Numbered from the stretch's first letter, positions 27,472 to 37,363 are shown. The stretch is DNA of 64,000 bases from Tolypothrix sp. PCC 7712 (GCF_025860405.1 NZ_CP063785.1:8867390-8931389), one strand, 5' to 3'. Notes: generated from the letters alone by a model not told the origin. A program made the numbers and translations.

Positions 27472-28188
27472 TTAACGCAATCCTAAAAGATAGCCGATGG
27501 CTTGCAGTACACTTAGATAAAAACTACCTTCTCTATCTCTAAATAGTTGGAATATAGAACCAGGGTTACCAAAAAATGGTCTGAGAGTCCAGCCAAGCTG
27601 ACTACCTACAAAAGCATAGAGAAACAACCAAGATAAGATAATTTTGCGGCGTGTCTTACTACCTTCATTGTCTTGTTCTAACACTACACTTGTGGCTTGA
27701 TAGAGAGAAGAAATACCAATAAATCCTGTAAAGCTAAATATGACAACATTGAGCAGGATTAAAAATTGATAATTATTGGTAGTAATTAAGAAAAATAGCG
27801 TAATGGGTGCAAAGCTAAATAATAATACACTAGTTACAGAAACTGCCGTTAGTACCAGTGCAAAATGTTGCCCAAAAGTCCGCTTGGAACCGAAAATAAT
27901 ATTAGAAAAGTACAATGTGGGTAGACAAATTATCAAGGTAATTAAATAGAGCGCTGGAAGCTTAATGGCAGAAGATAAAGCTTGCATCCAGCTATGATAT
28001 GCGCCAATAATCCCGCCATAAATAGCCAGAAATAGAGAACTGCAAACTAACAGCGAAATAATTTTACTTGGTAGTCTAATACCTTGGGTAATTTCTTCTA
28101 AAAAAGCTTGGCGATCGCGCAGTAAGCCAATCAGTACTTTAAAATATTTTATTCCTGAAGATTGTCGTTCAATCATCCTCATCCTCAC
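27472..28188 (-). CDS. Conserved cyanobacterial polytopic membrane protein, paralog B
   Basis: A 238-residue protein sharing the whole architecture and much sequence with paralog A: LLRDRQAFLEEITQGIRLPSK, then IYGGIIGAYHSWMQALSSAIKLPALYLITLIICLPTL, and a C-terminal FVGSQLGWTLRPFFGNPGS. About five membrane helices. The two genes are tandem, separated by 141 bp with a heptamer repeat, and probably arose by duplication. The start could also be the internal Met at residue 3 or 5. Function unknown. Confidence 0.8.
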   Translation of the reverse strand: MRMRMIERQSSGIKYFKVLIGLLRDRQAFLEEITQGIRLPSKIISLLVCSSLFLAIYGGIIGAYHSWMQALSSAIKLPALYLITLIICLPTLYFSNIIFGSKRTFGQHFALVLTAVSVTSVLLFSFAPITLFFLITTNNYQFLILLNVVIFSFTGFIGISSLYQATSVVLEQDNEGSKTRRKIILSWLFLYAFVGSQLGWTLRPFFGNPGSIFQLFRDREGSFYLSVLQAIGYLLGLR

Positions 28189-28210
28189 ACAAATTTGAAA
28201 AAAATTACTA

Positions 28211-28240
28211 ATTCGTAATTCGTAATTCGTAATTCGTAAT
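28211..28240. repeat. TTCGTAA heptamer tandem repeat
   Basis: About four copies of the heptamer in the 189-bp spacer between paralog B and cruP, matching the tract at 27366-27395. Confidence 0.85.
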
Positions 28241-28377
28241 TAAGAGCCTAGTGAAACCTAGTCGCTTGATTCGAGATTGCCAGAGTCAAAAGTCAAAATT
28301 TAAAAAGTTGAAAGAACAAGTTTTAACTCTTGACATTTGACTATGAAATCTTAGTAAGCATAATAATTTTTATTAAG

Positions 28378-29922
28378 TTACTCATCTAGATAATCGCTAC
28401 CAGAACCAAACTTCCATGCATCAAACAAACGATGCCAATAATATTGTTGTTGGCTTGGTAAATACTTAACTAATGTTTCTAACATTGGACTTAGCCAAAA
28501 TAAGGCGGTATAAATACTTAAATTTACATAATGCAATATCCAATCTAGTAAATTGATAAAACCTACTTGAGGAATTATTTTGGCAATTAATCCCGGATTT
28601 GCCAAACCTGTTTTTACAAGTGTTAGCGTTAATGCAGGAAACTTTACTATATCTTGTAAAAATGGCTTAAGTACTTTATTTCCTAACTTTTGCATTCCCT
28701 GAAAAACAACGGCAAGCAATTGATTAATTTGCTCTGATGAAATATTTTGATTTATGCCCACACTCATGGCTTTTTGAAACAACCAAGTAACAGCTAAACT
28801 TGGCTGATAAGGCTGTAGTAAAGCCAGTGCTGTTGTAGATAATTGTTCGGTTTGTAGTGCTTCTTGAATACCAAATGTTAACCGCTTGAGATGTCGTATC
28901 ATTGCACCAAAACCGCCGAAACTTAAAGGCGATTGACTTCCGCTACTATCTCCGACTGGCAAAATGCGATTCCAAGGGGTTTTGAGGGGACTTTGGCGAT
29001 AGGTAGGAAAGAAGCCAAAAAGTGCCCGTTGAAATTTTAGCTGGCTCAATTCCACACCCTGATATTGTGGTAGAAGGCGCAAATATTCCTCAAATAAAGC
29101 TTCTAAACCTAAGCGTTGGGGGTGTGCATCCATGTATGTAAATAAGTAGGTTGTTCTACCATCCCTAGCTGGGAAAGCTTCCCAAAAATACTGACATTGA
29201 TTTTGCAAGGGTGTAAAAGATAATAACAAGTCCCCACTGTGATTTTCCGGAAATCCTTGGGCACAACTTCCCACTACTAAGCATAGTGCATCTGGCTTTT
29301 GTCCTTGGCGCGCTTGTTGAGCGATAGGAGAGAGGTGTCCCATTGCATCAATTAATAACCGTGTTTTTAGCTGGTTGTTTACCATCACCCCATCAGGATG
29401 AACTACAGCTTCACTTAGGGGTGTGTTTTCCCATAACACACCACCAGCAGATAAAAATCGGGTTTTTAATGTTTCTAAAAGATAGACTGGATCGATACCA
29501 ATGTTGAGAACATCTTCTACCCATACCTCTGTACCGCCTTGAAAGCTAACACGAGCTGGGTTATATTCAGTGGCGATCGCTTGCTCTAATTCTGCATTGG
29601 TAAGTAAATTTAATTCCAAAAATACTTCTAACTCTTTGCGAGAAATATTCCATTCTTGTTCTCTACCACGCAAAATTCCCCGTTCAATCAAGCCAACCTT
29701 GAGACCTTGCACTGCTAGGGCGCAACCAATTAAAATCCCCAAGGTTCCACCGCAAATAATTACATCCCAGTCCACATTTTCTAACGGTTGTGGGTTTTCT
29801 TTCACTAGCATTGGGATTGGTGTACGATCTGCCCTCAGTGATGCTAAAGTGCGATCGGCATTACGTAAGCCTTCCATGACATTGCCTGGTAGTTGGGAGA
29901 GAATATCTTCGGTGATGCTCAT
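28378..29922 (-). CDS. cruP: CruP, lycopene cyclase-family FAD-dependent oxidoreductase paralog
   Basis: A 514-residue flavoprotein. The FAD-binding motif is DVIICGGTLGILIGCALAVQG (about residue 53 on), and REQEWNISRKEL, EVWVEDVLNIGIDP and LLIDAMGHLSPIAQQ match the CruP branch shared with plants rather than CruA. CruP is reported to limit reactive-oxygen damage; it has little or no lycopene cyclase activity itself. That fits the neighbouring high-light genes. It is transcribed leftward and stands alone. Assignment as CruP rather than CruA rests on these remembered motifs. Confidence 0.82.
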   Translation of the reverse strand: MSITEDILSQLPGNVMEGLRNADRTLASLRADRTPIPMLVKENPQPLENVDWDVIICGGTLGILIGCALAVQGLKVGLIERGILRGREQEWNISRKELEVFLELNLLTNAELEQAIATEYNPARVSFQGGTEVWVEDVLNIGIDPVYLLETLKTRFLSAGGVLWENTPLSEAVVHPDGVMVNNQLKTRLLIDAMGHLSPIAQQARQGQKPDALCLVVGSCAQGFPENHSGDLLLSFTPLQNQCQYFWEAFPARDGRTTYLFTYMDAHPQRLGLEALFEEYLRLLPQYQGVELSQLKFQRALFGFFPTYRQSPLKTPWNRILPVGDSSGSQSPLSFGGFGAMIRHLKRLTFGIQEALQTEQLSTTALALLQPYQPSLAVTWLFQKAMSVGINQNISSEQINQLLAVVFQGMQKLGNKVLKPFLQDIVKFPALTLTLVKTGLANPGLIAKIIPQVGFINLLDWILHYVNLSIYTALFWLSPMLETLVKYLPSQQQYYWHRLFDAWKFGSGSDYLDE

Positions 29923-30226
29923 AGCATTTTGGATTTTGGATTTTAGATTTTGGATTTTAGATTGGGAATTACTGTCTCTGTCGGGATTCTGTTAATCCAT
30001 AATCATTGTGCTGACTCGGTTAGGAATTACGCAACTAGCGCTGACTATGCAAACAAGCGATCGCCTAAAATCAGCATGACTACCGTAAAATTATGTAACT
30101 GTTATTTGGTGTAACTTTGTATATCTTTGTACTCTTTTGAGAAAGTATAGGGTATAACGTATCTGGACGAATACTAACTAAGTATTTTCCTGCATATAGT
30201 TAGAAAAAATTAAACAGATACAACGC
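29923..30226. other. Intergenic region between divergent cruP and lipoprotein gene
   Basis: 304 bp. It contains a TTTTGGATT-type short repeat near 29930-29965 and one HIP1 site near 30058. It should hold both divergent promoters, but none was confidently identified. Confidence 0.4.
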
Positions 30227-30664
30227 ATGTTTAAACAAACCACCATACTTTCAGCAACGGCTGCGATCGCACTACTGTTTACTGGTTGTGGAGAGAGTAA
30301 GGTCGCTCAATGTAACAAAATAGTTAAGGTAGCAAATCAAGCAGTCACAATAGGTCAAGATTTTGGTAAAAATCCCAATAATGCCAAAACAGGTTCTAAA
30401 GCCTTAAATGAAATCGCTGGTAAGATAGACACAATTACTACAGAGATGAAAGCGCTGGAAATCAAGGATGAAAAGTTGCAAGGCTTTCAGCAGCGTTTTA
30501 CCAGTCTTTATCAGAGTACGAGTCAGGGGTTGAAGGATGAAGCTAAAGCTTTAGATAAAAAAGATTTAGCTGGTGCAAAACGTTCTTTGGTATCTCTGAA
30601 AAAGAATAGTACTGAGGAAAGTACTTTAGTAAAAGAAATTAATACTTACTGTTCTGGACAATGA
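30227..30664 (+). CDS. Small lipoprotein, function unknown
   Basis: A 145-residue protein with a lipoprotein signal peptide: hydrophobic ILSATAAIALLF followed by the lipobox FTGC (Cys21). The mature part is helical and Lys/Ala-rich (KVAQCNKIVKVANQAV, IDTITTEMKALEIKDEKLQGF). It should be anchored to a membrane on the periplasmic side. No named domain was recognised. It stands between cruP (divergent) and the adenosine-specific kinase gene. Confidence 0.78.
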   Translation: MFKQTTILSATAAIALLFTGCGESKVAQCNKIVKVANQAVTIGQDFGKNPNNAKTGSKALNEIAGKIDTITTEMKALEIKDEKLQGFQQRFTSLYQSTSQGLKDEAKALDKKDLAGAKRSLVSLKKNSTEESTLVKEINTYCSGQ

Positions 30665-30856
30665 GGAATTAGTTATCAGAGTCACAATATTGTGTAGGGG
30701 AAGGGGGAAAGGGGAAAGGTTAAAGGGTAAGGTTTTTTCCTTTTCACTTTGCCCTGTTCCCTTTTTAGTATAGTTATGTTGATTTCTGCTGACCTATTTA
30801 TTGCATTCAAATTAGAATTGGTATAGTTGAGTTCTGCGCTACGAGGACAACAAAAA

Positions 30857-31339
30857 ATGGAACTCAAAGCAGTTGCAATGCAAATTCCTGAAGGTTGTAA
30901 CCTGATATTGGGACAAAGCCACTTTATTAAAACAGTGGAAGACTTATATGAAATTATGGTCAATATATCTTCACAGGTAAAGTTTGGTATTGCTTTTTGT
31001 GAAGCTTCCGGGCCATGTTTACTCAGAACTACAGGCAACGATCGCACTTTAGAAGACACAGCAATTAAAAATGCTCTTGCTATTGGTGCAGGGCATAGTT
31101 TTATTATTTTACTTAAAGAAGCTTATCCAATTAATTTTTTAAATTCTATCAAGCAGTGTCCCGAAGTTTGCTCAATTTTCTGTGCAACCGCAAATCCTGT
31201 CGAGGTAATTGTAGCTGAAACCGAGCAAGGGAGAGGTATTCTTGGTGTTGTTGATGGCTTTTCACCTAAAGGCTTAGAAACGCCTGAAGATGTCAAAATA
31301 CGTCAGGGATTTTTACGGCAAATTGGTTACAAGCTTTGA
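30857..31339 (+). CDS. Adenosine-specific kinase family protein (DUF355/Ado_kin)
   Basis: A 160-residue protein of the family described as adenosine-specific kinase from archaeal work. Characteristic segments are MELKAVAMQIPEGCNLILGQSHFIKTVEDLYE, KFGIAFCEASGPCLLR and GRGILGVVDGFSPKGLE. I start at 30857 because family members begin with this MELK-type sequence; a frame open to 30827 adds ten residues. GAGG lies about 12 nt upstream. Its cellular role in cyanobacteria is unclear. Confidence 0.85.
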   Translation: MELKAVAMQIPEGCNLILGQSHFIKTVEDLYEIMVNISSQVKFGIAFCEASGPCLLRTTGNDRTLEDTAIKNALAIGAGHSFIILLKEAYPINFLNSIKQCPEVCSIFCATANPVEVIVAETEQGRGILGVVDGFSPKGLETPEDVKIRQGFLRQIGYKL

Positions 31340-31385
31340 AGGGGGATGAGGGAGAAATAACTAATAACTTTTGACCTTTGACTAA

Positions 31386-31405
31386 AGACGCGATGAATCG
31401 CGTCT
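31386..31405. repeat. Palindromic interspersed repeat AGACGCGAT...ATCGCGTCT
   Basis: A perfect 9-bp stem with a 2-nt loop downstream of the adenosine-kinase-like gene. It has the form of a widespread cyanobacterial intergenic palindrome and may also act as a terminator, though no T run follows. Confidence 0.65.
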
Positions 31406-31484
31406 CTACAATTATTGGTTTTTTACCTAAGCCAAACTCGCTTTTTATTGAAATATTTTCAATATTAAAAAATAAGGGGGAAAA

Positions 31485-31940
31485 ATGGCTATTAATTATC
31501 GAGAAAAAATTATCGCTTTGTGGACAGTATTTTTGTTAGGCACACTGTTTCATACCCAACTTGGGTTAATGCCTTTGTTCCACGGTTTATCGGTTGCGGA
31601 GTCACAAAAAGCCACAACAATGAATGAAATTTCAGGGATTATGTGGTTAATGTTGGGTTTTTTTGTGTTACCGATGTTAGCAATTATTGCTACGGCTTTT
31701 ACTGATGCTAAACGCTATAGAGTCATTCATTTTAGCTTGACTATAGTTTACAGCGTGCTGAATTTGCTGCATCTGATTCTTGACTTAATGGTGACACCAG
31801 TTTTTTGGTATCAAATTGCTTTGATGGTGCTGTTATTTGGTGTTGGTTTACTATTAAATTTTGTAGCTTACCAATGGCTGCGATCGCCCCACGAAAAGGG
31901 TAGACAATGGACAGAACCATTGACACAATCACATTCGTAA
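31485..31940 (+). CDS. Four-helix integral membrane protein, function unknown
   Basis: A 151-residue protein with four hydrophobic segments (about 9-30, 48-72, 80-103 and 108-130). GGGGGGAAAA directly before the ATG gives a strong ribosome-binding site. Its TAA stop at 31938-31940 abuts the stop of the convergent GH65 gene, which begins at 31941, with no base between. No named family was recognised. Confidence 0.78.
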   Translation: MAINYREKIIALWTVFLLGTLFHTQLGLMPLFHGLSVAESQKATTMNEISGIMWLMLGFFVLPMLAIIATAFTDAKRYRVIHFSLTIVYSVLNLLHLILDLMVTPVFWYQIALMVLLFGVGLLLNFVAYQWLRSPHEKGRQWTEPLTQSHS

Positions 31941-34826
31941 TTAAGTATTACGAACTGTTAATTTATCTTTGATATCTGCCCATTTAATGCGTGCTAAACT
32001 GGGTAGCACGACATGGGCAGCACCAACTCGTTCAACAGGGCCGAGTCCTACAGCCCACATTCCACCAGCTAAAGCGGCTTCCACACCTGCGGCTGCATCT
32101 TCGACAACTACACATTGTGCTGGCGGGAGTCCTAGCAGTTTGGCGGCGAAGAGAAATAAGTCCGGTGCTGGCTTGGGTTTTTCGACACTATAACCATCTG
32201 CGATCGCATCTACTTTATCAGCAATGCCCAATTTATCGACAACTGTTTGGGCATTTTTGCTAGCGGAACCAATGGCGATTTTAATCCCAGCTTGTCGTAG
32301 TTCATCAAGAAGTGCGATCGCACCTGGTAATAAATCGGCGGGTGAAATATTCTCAATAGATTCCACATAATAGCGATTCTTACGCGCCATCATCTCTTGA
32401 ATTTGCTCTTCTGAATACTGTCTATCACCAATAATCAGCATCAGAGATTCACGCCGCGAGACACCGCGCAATGCTTCGTTAGCTTGGCGATTAAAAGGTA
32501 TACCTTCTTCATCGGCTAACCTTTGCCAAGCCCGATAATGATATTCTGCGGTATCTGTAAGCACACCATCTAAATCAAAAATTACTCCCCGAATATCTGG
32601 AGAATTGGATTTTTCCATAGTCCCTATTCCTGGCTGTAAATCAAAATCGTGCCACTTACCACGCCAATGTAATTTAAATTTCAAACGCGTCCAACCTGGG
32701 GGTAAATGCGGCTGGGCTACGGGGCCATTTTCCCGCATTTGGATGCCACCAAAGCCAAAAATTACAGCTTGCCAAACGCCACCAGCACTTGCACCGTGGA
32801 TTCCGTCGTTAGTATTGCCCCGCACATCTTGCAAATCTACCATTGCGGCTTGCATAAACCGTTCGTAAGCTATGTCTGATTTCCCTAAATCTGAGGCTAA
32901 GATGCCATGAATTGCCGGGCCAAGGGAAGAACCATAGGTAATATCTGTACGGGGTGCATAGTAGTCCCAGTTAATCTGCAATGTTTTTTGATTGTAGGGC
33001 GATTCCTCTGATTGCCGCATCAAATACAGCAGCATTAAAACATCTGGTTGCTTGAGTACTTGCCGCTTATTTGCACCATCAATACCTAAGATAGCTTGCA
33101 TGGAACGGGTGCGGGGTTCATACTTACTCAAGTCGATATCTTCTAACTGGAAAAATCCCTCGTACTGTTCAATTAGCCCTGTGTCTGGATAACTGAGAAT
33201 CCAGATATTAGCGATGATATCTTCCCAGCGCGATCGCTGTTTACTACCCAGATGCAATTTTTCTTCTAGTTCCTTGGCTTGTTCTGGGAAGTTGGCGCGC
33301 AGCCAATCATCAATGATGATTGCTTTTTCCAGATGCCATTGCACCATGCGGTTGGTGAAGGTATTATTATGGACAAATTCGTGATATTCGTCTGCACCAA
33401 TTACACCGCGAATCTCATAACGTTCGTATTTGGGGTTAAATTCCACCCGGCTACCCCAGAATATCGCCGTATCTAATACAATCTCTGCCCCACAGTCTCG
33501 CATCCACTCATCATCACCAGTGGCTTGCCAGTAGTACCATACAGCATAAACGATATCTGCACTTATATGAATTTCGCGATCGCGGCACCAAATCCGCACG
33601 TCTTCGCCGTAAGGATCGTTAGGTAACGCCCAACGCGGTGTGACTTCATCGCCTGTATCTGCACTTTCCCAGGCAAACATTGCCCCTTTATAACCATCAT
33701 GGGCGGCTTTGCGTCGTGCGCCTTTTAAAGTATGGTAGCGATAGCTGAGAAGGTTACGAGCGAGTTCTGGTTGAGTATATATAAAGAATGGCAGTATAAA
33801 AATTTCCGTGTCCCAGAAGACGTGACCGTGATAACCGAAGCCTGAAAGGGTTTTAGCGGGGATACTTACCTGATCATCATTTCGTCTGGCTGCAATTAAT
33901 AGCTGAAATAGGTTGTAGCGGACAGCAAAAGCGGCTGTAATATCTCCTTCAATCGCAATATCGCTTTTTTCCCATAACTCATTCCAGGCTTGTTGTTGGG
34001 CTTGGAGGAGGGTTACATAGTTAGGAAGAACAGCGAGTTTTTCCCGTGCGGCTTTATAAGGTGATTCTATATCCCGTGATGTAAAAACTGTAACAATCTT
34101 TTCTGCCGTTACTGTCTGGTTTGCTGTCGCTGAGAATGACGCACTCAAAGTAGGATAACCAGGCGCACTGTTCACCTGTAAAGTTGTCTCAGCGCCAAAA
34201 ATTTGCAACCGCGTCGCCATCCCAATATCAATACATGAGTTGCGAGTACGACGATGTAACCACACACCTTGATCAGTTTTACCTTGATCTAACCATTCCC
34301 AGTGATTAAAACCAGGGTTTTCAGGATAGCCGTTGATGCTAGCTTGAATTTCAATTAAGCCATCAAAATCGAGGGGAGTAATTTGGCAGCGTTGCCCTAA
34401 AATATGCTCATCTGCCATACTAGCGAAACGCTCAAATTGTAGGTCTACGGTACTTCCGGTAGGACTACGCCAACGCACAGAACGACTAATTAAACCCCGA
34501 CGCACATCAAGCTGACGTTCGTATTGTAATATTTCTCCTTGATCCATACGGAAGCGATCGCCATTAATCGTGATCGCCAATGGTAACCAATCAGGACAGT
34601 TGACAAGTTCTGTATAGACAACCGGAACCTCATCATAAACACCGTGGATAAATGTCGCCGGTAATGCACGTATATACCCTTCTTCAAAGCTACCGCGTGT
34701 CCCCAAATAACCATTACCGATTGTGAAAATGGTTTCTCTGGCGTGTAATTGATCGGGGTTAAACTGGGTTTCAATTAAAATCCAGTCTTTATAAATAAAA
34801 TCGTGATAATTACCTGTTATATCCAT
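31941..34826 (-). CDS. Fused GH65 disaccharide phosphorylase and beta-phosphoglucomutase
   Basis: A 961-residue two-domain protein. Residues about 1-735 are a glycoside hydrolase family 65 phosphorylase: N-terminal beta-sandwich (NGYLGTRGSFEEG), catalytic barrel with HVFWDTEIFILPFF, and general acid Glu480 in GADEYHEFVHNN. Residues about 745-961 are a HAD-superfamily beta-phosphoglucomutase with nucleophile Asp751 and Asp753 in FDLDGVLTDT and the ALRGVSRRESL cap motif. The fusion would phosphorolyse an alpha-glucoside (maltose, trehalose or kojibiose type) and convert the beta-glucose 1-phosphate to glucose 6-phosphate. The exact disaccharide cannot be told. susA lies just upstream on the same strand. 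Confidence 0.9.
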   Translation of the reverse strand: MDITGNYHDFIYKDWILIETQFNPDQLHARETIFTIGNGYLGTRGSFEEGYIRALPATFIHGVYDEVPVVYTELVNCPDWLPLAITINGDRFRMDQGEILQYERQLDVRRGLISRSVRWRSPTGSTVDLQFERFASMADEHILGQRCQITPLDFDGLIEIQASINGYPENPGFNHWEWLDQGKTDQGVWLHRRTRNSCIDIGMATRLQIFGAETTLQVNSAPGYPTLSASFSATANQTVTAEKIVTVFTSRDIESPYKAAREKLAVLPNYVTLLQAQQQAWNELWEKSDIAIEGDITAAFAVRYNLFQLLIAARRNDDQVSIPAKTLSGFGYHGHVFWDTEIFILPFFIYTQPELARNLLSYRYHTLKGARRKAAHDGYKGAMFAWESADTGDEVTPRWALPNDPYGEDVRIWCRDREIHISADIVYAVWYYWQATGDDEWMRDCGAEIVLDTAIFWGSRVEFNPKYERYEIRGVIGADEYHEFVHNNTFTNRMVQWHLEKAIIIDDWLRANFPEQAKELEEKLHLGSKQRSRWEDIIANIWILSYPDTGLIEQYEGFFQLEDIDLSKYEPRTRSMQAILGIDGANKRQVLKQPDVLMLLYLMRQSEESPYNQKTLQINWDYYAPRTDITYGSSLGPAIHGILASDLGKSDIAYERFMQAAMVDLQDVRGNTNDGIHGASAGGVWQAVIFGFGGIQMRENGPVAQPHLPPGWTRLKFKLHWRGKWHDFDLQPGIGTMEKSNSPDIRGVIFDLDGVLTDTAEYHYRAWQRLADEEGIPFNRQANEALRGVSRRESLMLIIGDRQYSEEQIQEMMARKNRYYVESIENISPADLLPGAIALLDELRQAGIKIAIGSASKNAQTVVDKLGIADKVDAIADGYSVEKPKPAPDLFLFAAKLLGLPPAQCVVVEDAAAGVEAALAGGMWAVGLGPVERVGAAHVVLPSLARIKWADIKDKLTVRNT

Positions 34827-34851
34827 CGTAAATGTCTTGAATTAGTTCAAT

Positions 34852-34901
34852 TTGGCATTTGTCATTTGTTATTTGTCATTTGTCATTTGTCATTTGTTAT
34901 T
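34852..34901. repeat. TTTGTCA heptamer tandem repeat
   Basis: About six copies of TTTGTCA/TTTGTTA between susA and the GH65 fusion gene. Similar tracts occur at 40475-40532. Confidence 0.85.
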
Positions 34902-34948
34902 GTCTACTTGATCTCCCTCATCATCCTCATCCCCCTAATCTTCCTAAA

Positions 34949-37363
34949 CTATCGTCTTGTATGATTTTCTAAAATTTTATCGGCTCTTGGTTTATAAACT
35001 AGATGGAATAATGTTTCCATATAGCGAACTCTAGCTTCGGTGTTTTCTGGCGCGACAAAGTTCCAGAAACTATAAATTTTCGCTAGCAAAAGTAATTGAT
35101 TGGTATGTATATTCCAGTTATATTTACTGCGAACTCTTCTGATCATCCAATTGGAAGTTTCCTCCCAATTTTCAGGATGAATATCACATTGATTGCAGAA
35201 TTCTACAATTTTATTGGCTGACCCTTCTAAATCTGTAGGATTAAGCGTAAATTTATGTTCTCGTTCATCAATAATTTCTAAAGCACCGCCAAATTGTGTG
35301 GCGAAGGTTGGTAAACCAGAAATCATTGCTTCTAAAATGCTTCTACCAAAAGCTTCAAAGCTGGCAAAATGGACATAGATTCCCTTTTGATCAGCTATGA
35401 CTCGATAAGCTTCGCTAATATCACGCCCAGGGAGACGCGTTCCCAACCAACGAATATGACTGTGCAGATTATATTGGTTGATAATCTCATAGAGTTTTTG
35501 GATTTCTTCGGCTTCTTCCGGGTTAGAAGCTTCTGATGGATGCAATTTGCCTGTTAAGATAAATAAGTTGCAATGGTCTTGCAAAGCCTGACTTTTACCA
35601 AAGCATTCAGCCAACCCCGCCAAATTTTTAATAGATATCATCGGCGCTAAAGTTAAAATTGGTCGCTTATCAGGGTTTTCTAAATGACCGAGAATTTGCT
35701 CACCTGCTTGATAAAAAAGTAATTCTTTGAGATGTTGACGGAGATTGTCATCTCTTTTCTCTACTTCGTTGTTGGGAAAGAAAATACTCTCGTTTACCCC
35801 TGGCGGAACAACGTTAAATTTAGCACTGAATAAATCAATACCATCAATTACATGGTAAAGTTCCGGCATGGTAAAACATTTGTATGACTCATACTGTCCC
35901 ATGCTTTCTGGCGTACCGACAATTTCTTGATAAGAAGATGTGACGATAAAGTCGGACGCGTTCATGTTAATCAAATCAGCGCTATATTGCACTGAAAGAT
36001 GGTATTGTTCTTCGAGATTTTGCCAATACAGATTACTGAAGAGACGTTTTGGCTTCTCTAAAGAATGAGCAATATGACAATGAGTAACTTTTAGCTTTTG
36101 GGATAGCAGAAAAGCCACTAAATTACCATCTGTATAGTTACCAATTAAAAGATGTGGTTTACTACCTTGAAATTCAGCTAATATTTCTTGTTCTGCATCT
36201 TGGGCAAATGTTTCTAAATAAGGCCAAATTTCATATTTAGAAATCCAATTATTCGTAACTTCGGGATTAAATTCTCGGAAAGGTACGCGCAAAATCCAAG
36301 CATTTTCTGTTTCTTCAATTTTTTCTCGGCGGAGGTTACAAAATGTACCTTCGCAGTTAGGAATTAGACGAGTAAGAATAATTACTTGCGGCTTAATTCC
36401 TACCACATCCAGACCAGCCAGTTGAATTTCTTCCCACAGTTTGTTTTCTATGCTACGTGCTTGTTCTAAAACATAGGCGACTTGACCGAGGGTTTCATCT
36501 CTACCTAAAGCACCTTCTTGACTCACCCAGCCATGTATAGAAATCAGAACCACACGAAATACCGCCGGAATCCTCGCCACAAATGCTTCTAAAATTGCAG
36601 GTTGTGGGTTTTCAATCAGTCTTTGGAATAGTTCTAGAGTTTCTCTAACTCGAGAGACAGTATTACCCCAGCCTGGTTCAAAACCCAGTTCTTGTAAATC
36701 AACGCGAAATTTCTCGTAAGGTGCGTCAGGGTGTTGCTGGCTGAGGAATTTCAGAACTTGCTGCATTTGTTGGGCTAGATGATTACCCGATTGAATGCGA
36801 TCGTTAATTAGCAAGCCAATACCATCATAGTTGAGCCGATGGAGAACTTTAAATAGTACATCTAAACAGTATTGCGGGTCTGTTAATACTTGGCTGCACA
36901 AATAACGGTTGAGAAATGCTAGACCTTGACCAATATTTCTGGGATCGCTAATCGTGGGAGAATTTGCATAAAAAGGGTGCAAATCTATATTTAAAATGTG
37001 AGGTTGGTAGCGATTTACTAGACGGTCTCTTACGCCTAGCAAGTCCTGGGAAGTCATTAGCTCAAATTGAGCCAAATCAGCTGTTAATCGCCAAACTTCC
37101 TGACTAGCAATTCTCGGTCGGACAACAAACCAAATACTGTCATCTTCCAATATAATTTCATGACAATAATGAATTAATTGACCAATAGAGGAAGAATGAT
37201 AAAAATATGTAGGCTTTTGGAATAGTTGGCAATAGTCAGCAAAAGCTTGTAAAATCTCGTTTCTAAGAAAGTAACGCTTATCTGTAGAACCCAGAGTCAG
37301 AATTAACTGATGCAGCGCACTTTTATCGTCACTATTTAAAGCAGCCTGAACTAGTTCATGCAT
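34949..37363 (-). CDS. susA: Sucrose synthase
   Basis: An 804-residue GT4 glycosyltransferase. Long N-terminal regulatory region (about 1-260) followed by the GT-B catalytic halves with VFRVVLISIHGWVSQ, VPPGVNESIFFPN, RPILTLAPMISIKNLAGLAE and the ExxGxxxxEA-type motif EAFGRSILEAMISGLPTFAT. It interconverts sucrose plus UDP with fructose and UDP-glucose. In Nostoc-type cyanobacteria SusA mainly cleaves sucrose. Length matches the family. The GH65 fusion follows after 122 bp of heptamer repeats. The 1.17-kb region upstream is full of repeats. Confidence 0.93.
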   Translation of the reverse strand: MHELVQAALNSDDKSALHQLILTLGSTDKRYFLRNEILQAFADYCQLFQKPTYFYHSSSIGQLIHYCHEIILEDDSIWFVVRPRIASQEVWRLTADLAQFELMTSQDLLGVRDRLVNRYQPHILNIDLHPFYANSPTISDPRNIGQGLAFLNRYLCSQVLTDPQYCLDVLFKVLHRLNYDGIGLLINDRIQSGNHLAQQMQQVLKFLSQQHPDAPYEKFRVDLQELGFEPGWGNTVSRVRETLELFQRLIENPQPAILEAFVARIPAVFRVVLISIHGWVSQEGALGRDETLGQVAYVLEQARSIENKLWEEIQLAGLDVVGIKPQVIILTRLIPNCEGTFCNLRREKIEETENAWILRVPFREFNPEVTNNWISKYEIWPYLETFAQDAEQEILAEFQGSKPHLLIGNYTDGNLVAFLLSQKLKVTHCHIAHSLEKPKRLFSNLYWQNLEEQYHLSVQYSADLINMNASDFIVTSSYQEIVGTPESMGQYESYKCFTMPELYHVIDGIDLFSAKFNVVPPGVNESIFFPNNEVEKRDDNLRQHLKELLFYQAGEQILGHLENPDKRPILTLAPMISIKNLAGLAECFGKSQALQDHCNLFILTGKLHPSEASNPEEAEEIQKLYEIINQYNLHSHIRWLGTRLPGRDISEAYRVIADQKGIYVHFASFEAFGRSILEAMISGLPTFATQFGGALEIIDEREHKFTLNPTDLEGSANKIVEFCNQCDIHPENWEETSNWMIRRVRSKYNWNIHTNQLLLLAKIYSFWNFVAPENTEARVRYMETLFHLVYKPRADKILENHTRR

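Noticed and set aside
32605..32868. Plus-strand frames inside the GH65 fusion gene
   Set aside because: They lie wholly opposite a well-supported gene and show no domain or ribosome-binding site.
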